Of a stretch of DNA of 44,776 bases, positions 25,618 through 34,156 are shown piece by piece; the stretch's first letter is position 1; each line of letters starts with the position of its first letter. The stretch spans positions 1 to 44,776 of the forward strand of contig JAISIZ010000129.1 in NCBI GenBank assembly GCA_031261785.1, in the 5' to 3' direction. The DNA is from Mediterranea sp. (in: CFB group bacteria) (GTDB lineage: Bacteria > Bacteroidota > Bacteroidia > Bacteroidales > Bacteroidaceae). The position numbers and the translations under genes were made by a program. The notes under the pieces were generated by a model. The model had not been told where the DNA came from, searched no databases, and saw only the letters and a list, made by a program, of their open reading frames with translations.

Positions 25618-26582
25618 TCGCCGGCTCCCCCGTCGATGGTGATGATGTGTCCGTCGGCATCGTACTCCAGCTCGCATACCTTGAGGCTGCGGAGCCAGGT
25701 CAGTCCGCCCGAGGGGACGCAGTCGTGATGGAACAGGTACCATTTGCCGCGATACTCCACGATGGCGTGGTGCGTGGTCCATCCCACCACGGGCGTGAGT
25801 ATGACACCTTGGTAGGTAAACGGCCCGTAGGGATTGTCGCCCGTGGCGTAGCAGAGGCGGTGCGTGTCGCCTGTGGAGTACGAGAAGTAATACTTGTCGC
25901 CGTACTTATGCATCCAGCTGGCCTCGAAGAACCGGCGTTCGTTGTCGGCCGCCTTGAGGGGCTGTCCGTCGGCGTCGAGGATGACCACCGGTGTCGGCTC
26001 CTCGGCAAATTGCAGCATGTCTCCGCTCAGTCTCGCTACCCGGGCATGTAGTGCCGGTTCGTCGCCCTCGGGAAGGTGGGCGCTTTCGAGTGCTTTGTTG
26101 TCGCGGTAGCGTTGCAGCTGTCCGCCCCACAATCCGCCGAAGTACATGTAGTATCGTCCGCCGCCGTCGTCGAGCACGCAGGGGTCGATGCTGTAACTTC
26201 CCCGTATGGGGTCGGGTTCGGGATAGAAGGGTCCCGTGGGGCTGTTGCTCACGGCCACGCCGATGTGGAACACGTCGTTCTTGTCCTTCAGCGAGAAGTA
26301 GAGGTAGTATTTGTCGCCTTTGCGGGCCACGTCGCTGTCCCACAGCTGTCGGCCCGCCCAAGGGATGTCCTCCACGGCGAGCACGCGCCCGTGGTCTACG
26401 ATTTCTCCGTTCATCACGTCGTTGGTCGAGAAGACGTGGTAATCCTTCATATTGAAGTGGTCGCCGTTGTCGTTCTCGGCCACGCCGCTCTCCCAGTCGT
26501 GGCTGGGATAGATATACAGCCGGCCGTCGAAGACGTGCACGGCAGGGTCGGCCATGTAGTCGGCCGGTACTAAATAACGCAT
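25614..26582 (-). CDS. GH43 family beta-xylosidase/arabinofuranosidase
   Basis: The 322-residue protein is a five-bladed beta-propeller glycosidase. Catalytic candidates are Asp12 in YMADPAVHVF (base), the Asp in YSIDPCVLDD near 132 (pKa modulator) and the Glu in FFEASWMHKYG near 221 (acid). There is no signal peptide, so it is cytoplasmic and would act on imported xylo-oligomers, in line with the linked symporter. GH43 members may release xylose, arabinose or both; the specificity is not set by sequence alone. Its stop codon overlaps the GH67 start codon. Confidence 0.92.
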   Translation of the reverse strand: MRYLVPADYMADPAVHVFDGRLYIYPSHDWESGVAENDNGDHFNMKDYHVFSTNDVMNGEIVDHGRVLAVEDIPWAGRQLWDSDVARKGDKYYLYFSLKDKNDVFHIGVAVSNSPTGPFYPEPDPIRGSYSIDPCVLDDGGGRYYMYFGGLWGGQLQRYRDNKALESAHLPEGDEPALHARVARLSGDMLQFAEEPTPVVILDADGQPLKAADNERRFFEASWMHKYGDKYYFSYSTGDTHRLCYATGDNPYGPFTYQGVILTPVVGWTTHHAIVEYRGKWYLFHHDCVPSGGLTWLRSLKVCELEYDADGHIITIDGGAGE

Positions 26583-26587
26583 GTTGA

Positions 26588-26620
26588 TAGTGATTAGGGG
26601 TTAGTGATTAGTGATTAGTG
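26588..26620. repeat. TTAGTGA heptamer run
   Basis: GTGATTAGGGGTTAGTGATTAGTGATTAGTGG is built from TTAGTGA-like heptamers. Similar runs occur at 7508-7522, 32500-32522, 35446-35466 and 35714-35747, each at the end of a gene and mostly beside a long inverted repeat. Confidence 0.7.
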
Positions 26621-26640
26621 GGGGGATGGGCTGGCATGGA

Positions 26641-26798
26641 TTTTCACCACAGAGGACACAGAGTTTCGCAGAGTTTTTACTGAATTTTTGCGAGTATTCA
26701 AGTTTTTATTTACTTTATGCCTAAATCAATAAAACAATCGGTGCGGTTTCTTGCGATGAATGATACTCTGTGAAACTCTGTGTCCTCTGTGGTGAAAA
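26641..26798. repeat. Inverted-repeat element between GH10 and GH43 genes
   Basis: TTTTCACCACAGAGGACACA and following bases (arm 26641-26674) return as an inverted copy at 26765-26798, with one mismatch in 34 bases and an A/T-rich centre of 90 bases. The right arm ends three bases from the GH10 stop codon. It looks like a non-coding palindromic (MITE-like) element; it may also weaken transcription into GH43 and GH67. Confidence 0.8.
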
Positions 26799-26800
26799 AA

Positions 26801-27925
26801 TCAGAGTCCTTTCTCGATGATCTCCTTCACGAATGGCTTGGGTTGGTATTGCCGGTCGAAGAGGAGCGGATAGTCGTGCCGTCCGGGCATGGGGAAGTTA
26901 TTCTTCCACGAGTCTCCGTCGCTCACGCCCCAGGCGGTGACGCGTGTCACCACGTCGGAGTGCTTCACGAAGAGATCGAAGAACTCCCTCATGCGGGCGT
27001 TCCAACGCTGCGACACGGAGTCGGGCAACGTCTCGGGATATGGGTTCATCTCGCGGCGGAAGGCGGCGCGGTCGGTCACGTTGGCACTACGGGTCAGGGT
27101 AGGCAGGGCGCTCATGTCCAGCTCGGTGATCATCACCTTCACGCCGGCGTCGACGAACGCCATCATGCTGGTCTCGAAAGCCTTGATGTCGGGATAGTCC
27201 ATCCCCACGTGTCCCTGCATGCCCACGGCGTCGATACGCAGGCCGCGGTCCTTGAGTTGTTTCACCAGGCGCACCACACCGTCGCGACGGCCGGGATTGT
27301 CCATGCCGTAGTCGTTGTAGTACAGCTCGGCGTCGGGATCGGCCTCATGGGCGTACTGGAAGGCGAGCGGGATGAACTCCTCGCCGAGGATGTCGTAGAA
27401 CGGACTCTTGCGGTACGAGCCATCCTCGACGATAGCCTCGTTCACTACGTCCCACCCTTTGATGCGCCCTTTGTATCGGCCAACGACGGTAGAGATATGC
27501 TCCTTCATGCGCGCCTTGAGCACCTCGGCTGTCACGGGCTTGCCTTCCTGGTCGACGGCGAACCACTTAGGCAGCTGCGAGTGCCAGATGAGGCAGTGTC
27601 CCGTCACCGTCATGCCATTCTCTTCCCCGAAACGCACCAGGGCATCGGCATCGTCGAACGTGTAACGTCCCTCCTCGGGATGCAGGGATTCGCTCTTCAT
27701 GCAATTCTCGGCCACGATGGCGTTGAAGTGTTGTTTTACCACTCGGACGGCGGCCGTGTCGCGTCCCGACGACTGCCGGGTGTTGAGTGCCGTACCAATA
27801 AGGAACCGGTCGCCAATAGCCTGTTTGAGCGACCCTTCGCCCACCGTTTCAGCGGACGGCTTCTTCCCCGCGCAGGCAACCATGCCCAGCAAGGAAGCGA
27901 GTAAGAGAGTGTGCGTTAGTTTCAT
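26801..27925 (-). CDS. GH10 endo-1,4-beta-xylanase, lipoprotein
   Basis: The 374-residue enzyme cleaves the xylan backbone. A lipoprotein signal ([12 protein letters not shown]) anchors it to a membrane. GH10 motifs are complete: [15 protein letters not shown], the acid/base Glu163 in [11 protein letters not shown], the nucleophile Glu268 in MITELDMS, and [12 protein letters not shown]. The start at 27925 opens the signal peptide; an ATG at 27946 would add seven residues. It lies 36 bases after the symporter gene and is separated from GH43 by an inverted-repeat element. Confidence 0.95.
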   Translation of the reverse strand: MKLTHTLLLASLLGMVACAGKKPSAETVGEGSLKQAIGDRFLIGTALNTRQSSGRDTAAVRVVKQHFNAIVAENCMKSESLHPEEGRYTFDDADALVRFGEENGMTVTGHCLIWHSQLPKWFAVDQEGKPVTAEVLKARMKEHISTVVGRYKGRIKGWDVVNEAIVEDGSYRKSPFYDILGEEFIPLAFQYAHEADPDAELYYNDYGMDNPGRRDGVVRLVKQLKDRGLRIDAVGMQGHVGMDYPDIKAFETSMMAFVDAGVKVMITELDMSALPTLTRSANVTDRAAFRREMNPYPETLPDSVSQRWNARMREFFDLFVKHSDVVTRVTAWGVSDGDSWKNNFPMPGRHDYPLLFDRQYQPKPFVKEIIEKGL

Positions 27926-27961
27926 ACTTATTATTAAATTATTCATTCTTAATTCTTAATT

Positions 27962-29455
27962 TCAATAGTCCTCCCTCTTGCGCCTCTCCGTCAGCTCGGC
28001 CTGCATCCGTTCGTTGAATTGCTTGGTGATGGGGTAGAAGAATAGCGCCACCACAGCAATACCGAACGTCACCGCCGGAATGAGGCTGGAAGAGAGCACG
28101 ATGCCCTGCACGGCACTGGCCGACTGCTCCACGCCACCTTTGGACACATATCCGAAGCCCGAGAGAAGGAAGCCCAGCAAGGCGCCGCCCAGTCCCAGTC
28201 CCGCCTTGAGGGCGAAGACAATGCCGGCGAAGACGAAGCCCGTGGCACGGCGGTAGTTGGTGTACTCCGACTCGTCGGCCACGTCGGCTATCATGGCCCA
28301 CAGCAGCGGCACGGTGGGCGCGTAGGCCAGGCTCTTGAGGAAGTTGAGCACGAACATCGATTCCACGTCGGTGCTTTCGGGGAAATAGAACATGGCCGTG
28401 AATATGGCCGTGAGCGACAGGCAGACAATGAATACCTTCTTCTTCCCGTAGCGATTGGCCAGGAAGCTCGACAGCAGGATGACGCCGAAGAACTGCACCA
28501 GCGCGCCTACCATGTTGAACATGCCGAAGCCTACCTCGTAGGCGTTGTCGGGGCTGGTCACCACCAAGCCGAAGGCGTCGAGTACCGAATGCCACACGCC
28601 CGTGTCGGCGGCGGTGCCCACCAAGCCCATATTGTCGAGGAAGGCATAGAGCGAAGCGCGGTCCACGTAATTCTCGAAATAATAGTTCATGGCGCTGCCC
28701 CACATGGCCAGCGTGATGAAGATGAACAGCGTGAGCACGAACATCGCCTTCCAAGGCACCGATTTCAGCACGTCGGCGATGTCGCGTCGGGTGTCGATCT
28801 TCTGGCTCACGGGCGGGGTGATGCGCTCGCGGGTGGAGAAGAAGGAGATGACCAGGAACACGAAGCCAATGACGGCGAAAAGCGAGATGGTGACCAGCCA
28901 CCCATGCCCCTTGTCGCCTCCGTCGGAAAACTTGCTCACCAACGGCAACGTGAGACCCTGCACGATGAACTGCGCGATGGTGGCCGCCACGAAGCGGATG
29001 GAGGTGATACTGGTACGCTCGCGTATGTCGCTCGACATCACTCCCCCCAGCGAAGCGTAGGGAGTGTTGTTGAAAGAGTATAGCGCCATCAGCAACGTGT
29101 ACGAGATGGTGGCGTAGAGTGCCACCAGCCCCTCATCCTCGATGCCGGGGTTGTAGAACGCCAGGATGTAGAACACCATGAACGGCAACGCCGTCCACAG
29201 CACCCACGGACGATACTTGCCCCAGCGCGTCTGGGTGCGGTCGGAAAGGATGCCTACGGTGGGATCCACGAAAGCGTCGGCGATGCGCGCGATAAGCATC
29301 ACGCTGCCGGCGACGGCTCCCTCCAAGCCGAACACGTCGGTGTAGAACTTGGTTTGGTAAATCATCATCATCTGGAACACGAGGTTCGCGGAGCAGTCGC
29401 CCAAACTATAACCGATCTTCTCGGCCATGGAGACCTTTTGACTGAGTGTATTCAT
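27962..29455 (-). CDS. GPH-family sugar:cation symporter (MFS)
   Basis: The 497-residue protein has about twelve transmembrane helices and the glycoside-pentoside-hexuronide signatures EKIGYSLGDCSANLVFQ, IADAFVDPTVGILSDRTQTRWGKYRPW and NNTPYASLGGVMSSDIRERTSI. It probably brings xylo-oligosaccharides or aldouronates into the cytoplasm with Na+ or H+. It is the first gene of the minus-strand xylan cluster, matching the symporter-xylanase-xylosidase-glucuronidase groupings of Bacteroides and Prevotella. No SusC/SusD pair or hybrid sensor regulator is linked here. Confidence 0.92.
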   Translation of the reverse strand: MNTLSQKVSMAEKIGYSLGDCSANLVFQMMMIYQTKFYTDVFGLEGAVAGSVMLIARIADAFVDPTVGILSDRTQTRWGKYRPWVLWTALPFMVFYILAFYNPGIEDEGLVALYATISYTLLMALYSFNNTPYASLGGVMSSDIRERTSITSIRFVAATIAQFIVQGLTLPLVSKFSDGGDKGHGWLVTISLFAVIGFVFLVISFFSTRERITPPVSQKIDTRRDIADVLKSVPWKAMFVLTLFIFITLAMWGSAMNYYFENYVDRASLYAFLDNMGLVGTAADTGVWHSVLDAFGLVVTSPDNAYEVGFGMFNMVGALVQFFGVILLSSFLANRYGKKKVFIVCLSLTAIFTAMFYFPESTDVESMFVLNFLKSLAYAPTVPLLWAMIADVADESEYTNYRRATGFVFAGIVFALKAGLGLGGALLGFLLSGFGYVSKGGVEQSASAVQGIVLSSSLIPAVTFGIAVVALFFYPITKQFNERMQAELTERRKREDY

Positions 29456-30054
29456 GATGCGCTATATTATAATGAATGTTTCGGTGGATAAGCTGGCGGC
29501 GAACGCGGCACAACGGCGACAAGCCTGCTCCACCCCGTCCCCAACCCAATGAGGGGACGAAGGCGAAGCGGCTCTTTCAAAACCCAATCTTACCTTATTG
29601 TACCTATTCTTATGCATGATTCTATTCTCTTCGTCCGCGTCGACGCCATTGAGCGCCAACGCCACCAGTAGTACAGCCGCAAAGATAATGTGTCGGGGCG
29701 AATATCGAGGAGGAATCGTGTTCCACAATCCTTTAGAACGGTTACTTCACGCGGAGATAATGTTACAGAAGTTTTCGACGGTGTTACATAGCGTTCCGCA
29801 AGCCCTTTCATAACGGCATGATAACGCACTATCCGGAAATCGCCGGAATCTCGTCGCACGGTAGATGGGATCGAATCCATCTTCCGCATTGAACCTTTCA
29901 TCCCATCCGTTCGACGTGGCATTGAACCAGGCGATGGGGATGGACGCGGAGAGGTGGTGATAGCAGATTGCGCAAAAAAATGGCACGAAAGCGACAAACG
30001 GAATATTTTTATTCGTATTTTCGCGCCAATTATCTATCATAACAGACTGTTTCA
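29456..30054. other. 600-base gap between xylan and threonine genes
   Basis: No convincing gene or tRNA is seen. Several overlapping minus-strand reading frames cover it, none with a recognisable domain; one (29728-29462) starts with a hydrophobic stretch but runs through low-complexity sequence. The gap should hold the divergent promoters of both operons: a minus-strand TATCTTTG at 29687-29680 is a perfect -7 box for the symporter gene, and TATTTTCG at 30016-30023 is a near match for thrA; neither has a clear -33 box. Confidence 0.5.
29680..29687 (-). promoter_or_regulatory. -7 box candidate for the xylan cluster
   Basis: TATCTTTG on the minus strand matches TAnnTTTG. It would give a leader of about 215 bases ahead of the symporter start codon at 29455. 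No TTTG is present at the usual distance upstream, so an activator may be needed, or the match may be chance. Confidence 0.35.
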
Positions 30055-32490
30055 ATGAAAGTAATGAAATTCGGCGGGACATCCGTGGGATCGGCCGACA
30101 GCATATTAAGCGTAAAGAGAATCGTGGAATCGGCCGGGAAGCCGGTCGTGGTGGTGGCGTCGGCCCTGGGGGGCATCACCGACAAACTCATCAACGCGTC
30201 GCGGATGGCCGCCGCGGGAGAAAGCGCCTACGAAGGAGAGTTCATGGAGATCGTGTCCCGCCATGTAGAGATGGTCAAGGCCGTGATACCCGAGGGAGAA
30301 CGGCAGGCCGCGCTGCAACGGCGTGTGGGCGAGCTGCTCAACGAGCTGAAGGACATCTTCCAGGGCATCTACCTCATCAAGGACTTGTCGCCCAAGACGG
30401 CGGACACGATCGTGAGCTACGGCGAACGCCTCTCGTCCATCATCGCCGCCGAGCTGATCGACGGCGCCGAGTGGCTCGACGCCCGCACCTTCGTCAAGAC
30501 CGAAAAGAAGCACAACAAGCATACGCTCGACGTGGAGCTGACCAACCGTCTGACACGGGATGCCTTCGCCACGCTCCCACCCGTAGTCGTGGTGCCTGGA
30601 TTTATCGCGTCGGACAAGACGACGGGCGAGGTCACCAATTTGGGCCGGGGCGGATCGGACTACACCGCGGCCATCATCGCCGCGGCGCTCGACGCGGAGG
30701 CGCTGGAGATCTGGACCGACGTCGACGGATTCATGACGGCCGACCCGCGGGTGATCCCCAACGCCTACACCATAGCCGAGCTGAGCTACGCCGAGGCCAC
30801 GGAGCTGTGCAACTTCGGCGCCAAGGTGGTGTATCCGCCCACCATCTATCCCGTCTACCACAAGAGCATACCCATACGGATAAAGAACACGTTCAACCCC
30901 GACGGCATAGGAACGGTCATCAAGCAAGACATCAGCCACGCCAGCAGCAAGGCCATCAAGGGCATATCGTCCATCAACGACACCAGCCTCATCACCGTGC
31001 AGGGACTGGGCATGGTGGGCGTCATCGGCATCAATTACCGCATCTTCCGCACGCTGGCGGGGAGCGGCATCAGCGTCTTCCTCGTGTCGCAAGCCTCGTC
31101 GGAGAACAGCACCTCCATAGGCGTGCGCAACGCCGACGCCGGGCTGGCCTGCCAAGTGCTGGGCGAGGAGTTCGCCAAGGAGATCGCCATGGGCGAGCTA
31201 TCGCCCATACAGGCCGAGATGAACCTGGCCACCATCGCCATAGTGGGCGAGAACATGAAGCATACGCCGGGCATCGCCGGAAAGCTGTTCGGCACGCTGG
31301 GACGAAATGGCATCAGCGTCATCGCCTGCGCGCAAGGAGCGTCGGAGACGAACATATCGTTCGTGGTCGACTCGCGATTCCTGCGCAAGTCGCTCAACGT
31401 TATCCACGATTCGTTCTTCCTCTCCGAGTACCAGGTGCTCAACCTCTTCATCTGCGGCATAGGCACCGTGGGCGGAAGCCTCGTGGAACAGATACGCCTC
31501 CAGCGCGAGAGGCTGATGGCCGAGAATGGCCTGAAACTGCACGTGGTGGGACTCATCGACGCCTCCAACGCGCTCTTCTCGCGCGAGGGAATCGACCTGG
31601 ACAACTACCGAGCCGAGCTGCACGCAAAAGGCGGGGTGAGCACCCCGCAGACCATCCGCGACGAGATTATCGGGATGAACATCTTCAACTCCGTCTTCGT
31701 GGACTGCACCGCCAGCCCCGACATCTCCGCCCTCTACAAGGACTTGCTGCAGCACAACGTCTCCGTGGTGGCCGCCAACAAGATAGCCGCCTCGTCGGAG
31801 TACGACAACTACCGGCTGCTCAAGACCATCGCCCGCCAACGGGGCGTGAAGTTCCTTTTCGAGACCAACGTGGGAGCGGGACTGCCCATCATCAACACCA
31901 TCAACGACCTCATCCATAGCGGCGACAAGATCCTCAAGATCGAGGCCGTGCTCTCGGGAACGCTCAACTATATCTTCAACAAGATCAGCGCCGACTGCCC
32001 CTTCAGCCGAACCGTGAAGATGGCACAGGAAGAACGGTACTCCGAACCCGACCCGCGCATCGACCTGAGCGGAAAGGACGTAATACGCAAGCTGGTGATC
32101 CTGGCCCGAGAGGCGGGATACCGCATCGAGCAGGACGACGTGGAGAAACACCTATTCGTGCCCGACGACTTCTTCAGCGGCTCGCTCGACGAGTTCTGGA
32201 AACGGGTGCCGAGCCTCGACGCTGACTTCGAGGCGCGACGCCAGGTGCTGGAGAGCGAACGTAAGCACTGGCGCTTCGTGGCACGCTTCGAGGAGGGAAA
32301 AGCCTCCGTGGGCCTGCGCGAGGTGGACGCCAGCCATCCCTTCTATAGCTTAGAGGGCAGCAACAACATCATCATGCTCACCACCGAACGATACAGGGAA
32401 TACCCCATGATGATACAGGGATACGGCGCCGGAGCGGACGTGACGGCCGCCGGCGTCTTTGCCGACATCATGAGCATAGCAAACGTTTAG
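30055..32490 (+). CDS. thrA: Bifunctional aspartokinase / homoserine dehydrogenase
   Basis: The 811-residue protein catalyses the first and third steps from aspartate to threonine. The kinase part opens with MKFGGTSVGS and contains GRGGSDYTAAIIAAAL and TDVDGFMTADPRVI; two ACT-type regulatory segments follow (about 310-455, ITVQGLGMVGVIGI and IAIVGENMKHTPGIAGKL). The dehydrogenase starts near residue 464 with FICGIGTVGGSLV, and has VVAANKI, FETNVGAGLPIINT and LSGTLNYIFN. Threonine feedback through the ACT domains is expected from the family. It is first in the thrA-apgM-thrC operon. Confidence 0.96.
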   Translation: MKVMKFGGTSVGSADSILSVKRIVESAGKPVVVVASALGGITDKLINASRMAAAGESAYEGEFMEIVSRHVEMVKAVIPEGERQAALQRRVGELLNELKDIFQGIYLIKDLSPKTADTIVSYGERLSSIIAAELIDGAEWLDARTFVKTEKKHNKHTLDVELTNRLTRDAFATLPPVVVVPGFIASDKTTGEVTNLGRGGSDYTAAIIAAALDAEALEIWTDVDGFMTADPRVIPNAYTIAELSYAEATELCNFGAKVVYPPTIYPVYHKSIPIRIKNTFNPDGIGTVIKQDISHASSKAIKGISSINDTSLITVQGLGMVGVIGINYRIFRTLAGSGISVFLVSQASSENSTSIGVRNADAGLACQVLGEEFAKEIAMGELSPIQAEMNLATIAIVGENMKHTPGIAGKLFGTLGRNGISVIACAQGASETNISFVVDSRFLRKSLNVIHDSFFLSEYQVLNLFICGIGTVGGSLVEQIRLQRERLMAENGLKLHVVGLIDASNALFSREGIDLDNYRAELHAKGGVSTPQTIRDEIIGMNIFNSVFVDCTASPDISALYKDLLQHNVSVVAANKIAASSEYDNYRLLKTIARQRGVKFLFETNVGAGLPIINTINDLIHSGDKILKIEAVLSGTLNYIFNKISADCPFSRTVKMAQEERYSEPDPRIDLSGKDVIRKLVILAREAGYRIEQDDVEKHLFVPDDFFSGSLDEFWKRVPSLDADFEARRQVLESERKHWRFVARFEEGKASVGLREVDASHPFYSLEGSNNIIMLTTERYREYPMMIQGYGAGADVTAAGVFADIMSIANV

Positions 32491-32499
32491 GGGGATTAG

Positions 32500-32522
32500 C
32501 TATGAGTGATTAGTGATTAGTG
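32500..32522. repeat. TTAGTGA heptamer run after thrA
   Basis: ATGAGTGATTAGTGATTAGTGATG is made of heptamers of the same kind as at 26588-26620 and 35446-35466. It stands just before the large inverted repeat in the thrA-apgM gap. Confidence 0.65.
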
Positions 32523-32553
32523 ATGAACGAACTGTTGGATGAGTGCCCTGAAA

Positions 32554-32817
32554 GGGCCGAAAAGTGGCTGAAAGCCTTTGCCTGTAAGGCTCTTAACCCA
32601 GCCCAACGCAGAGCGAAGCGACACGTTGGGTTCCCGCGGAAGTATGACGTTTCGGGCTGTAAGCCCAGGTTATCCCTCATGATTTACGATGTAGAGATAA
32701 GCTGCCCTTACAGGGCGCAACGTTATGTGCGCCTTGGAAACCCAACGCGTCGCTTCGCTCTGCGTTGGGCTTGGTTAAGAGCCTTTCAGGCAAAGGCTTT
32801 CAGTCACATTTTGGGCC
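32554..32817. repeat. 264-base palindromic element between thrA and apgM
   Basis: Two arms of about 81 bases (32554-32634 and 32736-32817) are near-perfect inverted copies; shared stretches include CTGAAAGCCTTTGCCTG and GCCCAACGCAGAGCGAAGCG. The centre has smaller hairpins (GGGCTGTAAGCCC, GCCCTTACAGGGC). It fills most of the 32491-32904 gap. A plus-strand frame of 121 codons crosses it but is translated palindrome, not a gene. It resembles REP/MITE-like elements scattered in Bacteroidetes genomes; no transposase is linked. Confidence 0.85.
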
Positions 32818-32904
32818 TTTCTATTCATCGGCTTGTCAACTTCGAGCTTGAATGTTTGCGGGGGGCAGTAAAAATTAAAAGATAAAAGATTAGGCGATAA
32901 CCTT

Positions 32905-34122
32905 ATGATGAAGCACATTATTATATTGGGCGACGGAATGGCCGACTGGCCGGTTCCCGCACTGGGCGGAAAGACGTTGCTGCAACACGCGCGCACGCCC
33001 TACATGGACAAGCTCGCGCGCCTGGGACGCAACGGGCTCCTCGCCACCGTGCCGACAGGATTCCATCCGGGCAGCGAAGTGGCCAACCTCTCCGTGCTGG
33101 GCTACGACCTCCCCACGGTGTACGAAGGACGGGGCGCGCTCGAGGCCGCCAGCATCGGCGTCGACCTGCTACCCGGACAGATGGCGACGCGCTGCAACTT
33201 AGTGTGCGTGGAGGGCGATATCCTGAAGAACCACTCCTCGGGACACATCTCGACCGAGGAGGCCGACATACTGATCAAATTCCTCGAGCGGGAGCTGGGC
33301 GACGCACGCACGCATTTCTATACCGGCGTGCAATATCGCCACCTGCTCGTCGTCGACGGCGGCCGCAAGGAGCTGGACTGCACGCCCCCCCACGACGTGC
33401 CCCTGCACCCCTTCCGCCCGCTCATGGTGAAGCCTTGCGTCGCCGAGGCCGAGGCCACGGCGGAACTGCTCAACAATCTTATCCTGAAGTCGCAAGAGTT
33501 GCTCAAGGACCATCCCGTCAACCTGCGCCGCATGGCCGAAGGCAAGGATCCCGCCAACAGCGTCTGGCCCTGGAGTCCCGGCTACCGCCCGCGGATGGAG
33601 ACGCTCTCCGAGCGATTCCCGCAAGTGAGGCGGGGAGCGGTGATCTCGGCCGTGGACCTCATCAACGGCATCGGCCGCTACGCCGGCCTGCGATGCCTGC
33701 ACGTCGAAGGCGCCACGGGACTGTACGACACCAATTACGAGAACAAGGTGGCCGCTGCGCTGGAGGCGCTACGCACCGACGACTTCGTCTACCTCCACAT
33801 CGAGGCCAGCGACGAGGCGGGACACGAGGGCGACGTCGACCTCAAACTGCTCACCATCGAGAATCTCGACCGACGTGTCGTAGGACCTATCTTCGAGGCC
33901 GTGAGCCAGTGGGACGAGCCGGTGGCCATAGCCGTGCTGCCCGACCATCCCACACCCTGCGAACTGCGCACCCATACCTCCGAACCCATACCGTTCCTCA
34001 TCTGGTATCCCGGCATCACCCCCGACGCCGTGCGGACCTACGACGAGGCGGCGGCCGCAGGGGGAAGCTACGGGTTGCTGGAGGGCGACGGGTTTATCAA
34101 TGAGTTTATGAGAGGAAGTTGA
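32905..34122 (+). CDS. ApgM-type phosphoglycerate mutase homologue, probable homoserine kinase
   Basis: The 405-residue protein belongs to the alkaline-phosphatase superfamily branch of archaeal-type, cofactor-independent phosphoglycerate mutases (COG3635). It begins KHIIILGDGMADWPVPALGG with a metal-binding Asp, and has EVANLSVLGYD with the nucleophile Ser and LHIEASDEAGHEG and VAIAVLPDHPTP with further metal ligands. Placed between thrA and thrC, with no thrB in the operon, it fills the homoserine kinase slot. Homologues in Bacteroidetes have been proposed to be the missing homoserine kinase (from memory). Start is at 32905 or the next codon. Confidence 0.85.
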   Translation: MMKHIIILGDGMADWPVPALGGKTLLQHARTPYMDKLARLGRNGLLATVPTGFHPGSEVANLSVLGYDLPTVYEGRGALEAASIGVDLLPGQMATRCNLVCVEGDILKNHSSGHISTEEADILIKFLERELGDARTHFYTGVQYRHLLVVDGGRKELDCTPPHDVPLHPFRPLMVKPCVAEAEATAELLNNLILKSQELLKDHPVNLRRMAEGKDPANSVWPWSPGYRPRMETLSERFPQVRRGAVISAVDLINGIGRYAGLRCLHVEGATGLYDTNYENKVAAALEALRTDDFVYLHIEASDEAGHEGDVDLKLLTIENLDRRVVGPIFEAVSQWDEPVAIAVLPDHPTPCELRTHTSEPIPFLIWYPGITPDAVRTYDEAAAAGGSYGLLEGDGFINEFMRGS

Positions 34123-34143
34123 CAAGAGGACAAGTTGTCAACT
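34117..34143. repeat. Small hairpin at the apgM-thrC junction
   Basis: AGTTGACAA (34117-34125) and TTGTCAACT (34135-34143) form a nine-base-pair hairpin that includes the apgM stop codon and ends 14 bases before the thrC start codon. It could affect relative thrC translation; the function is unknown. Confidence 0.5.
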
Positions 34144-34156
34144 AAAAAAAGAAAAT

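Noticed and set aside
29860..29900. tRNA-like GATCGAATCC sequence
   Set aside because: The T-loop-like string lacks the matching acceptor, D and anticodon stems, so no tRNA can be drawn.
29462..30082. Overlapping minus-strand frames between the xylan and threonine genes
   Set aside because: No recognised motif, three mutually exclusive frames and no ribosome-binding or promoter arrangement; kept only as a described gap.
30471..31919. 482-codon plus-strand frame inside thrA
   Set aside because: Arg/His-rich shadow of the aspartokinase-homoserine dehydrogenase in another frame.
32520..32885. 121-codon plus-strand frame between thrA and apgM
   Set aside because: It is a translation of the inverted-repeat element; both arms are the same sequence in opposite directions, so the peptide has no independent support.
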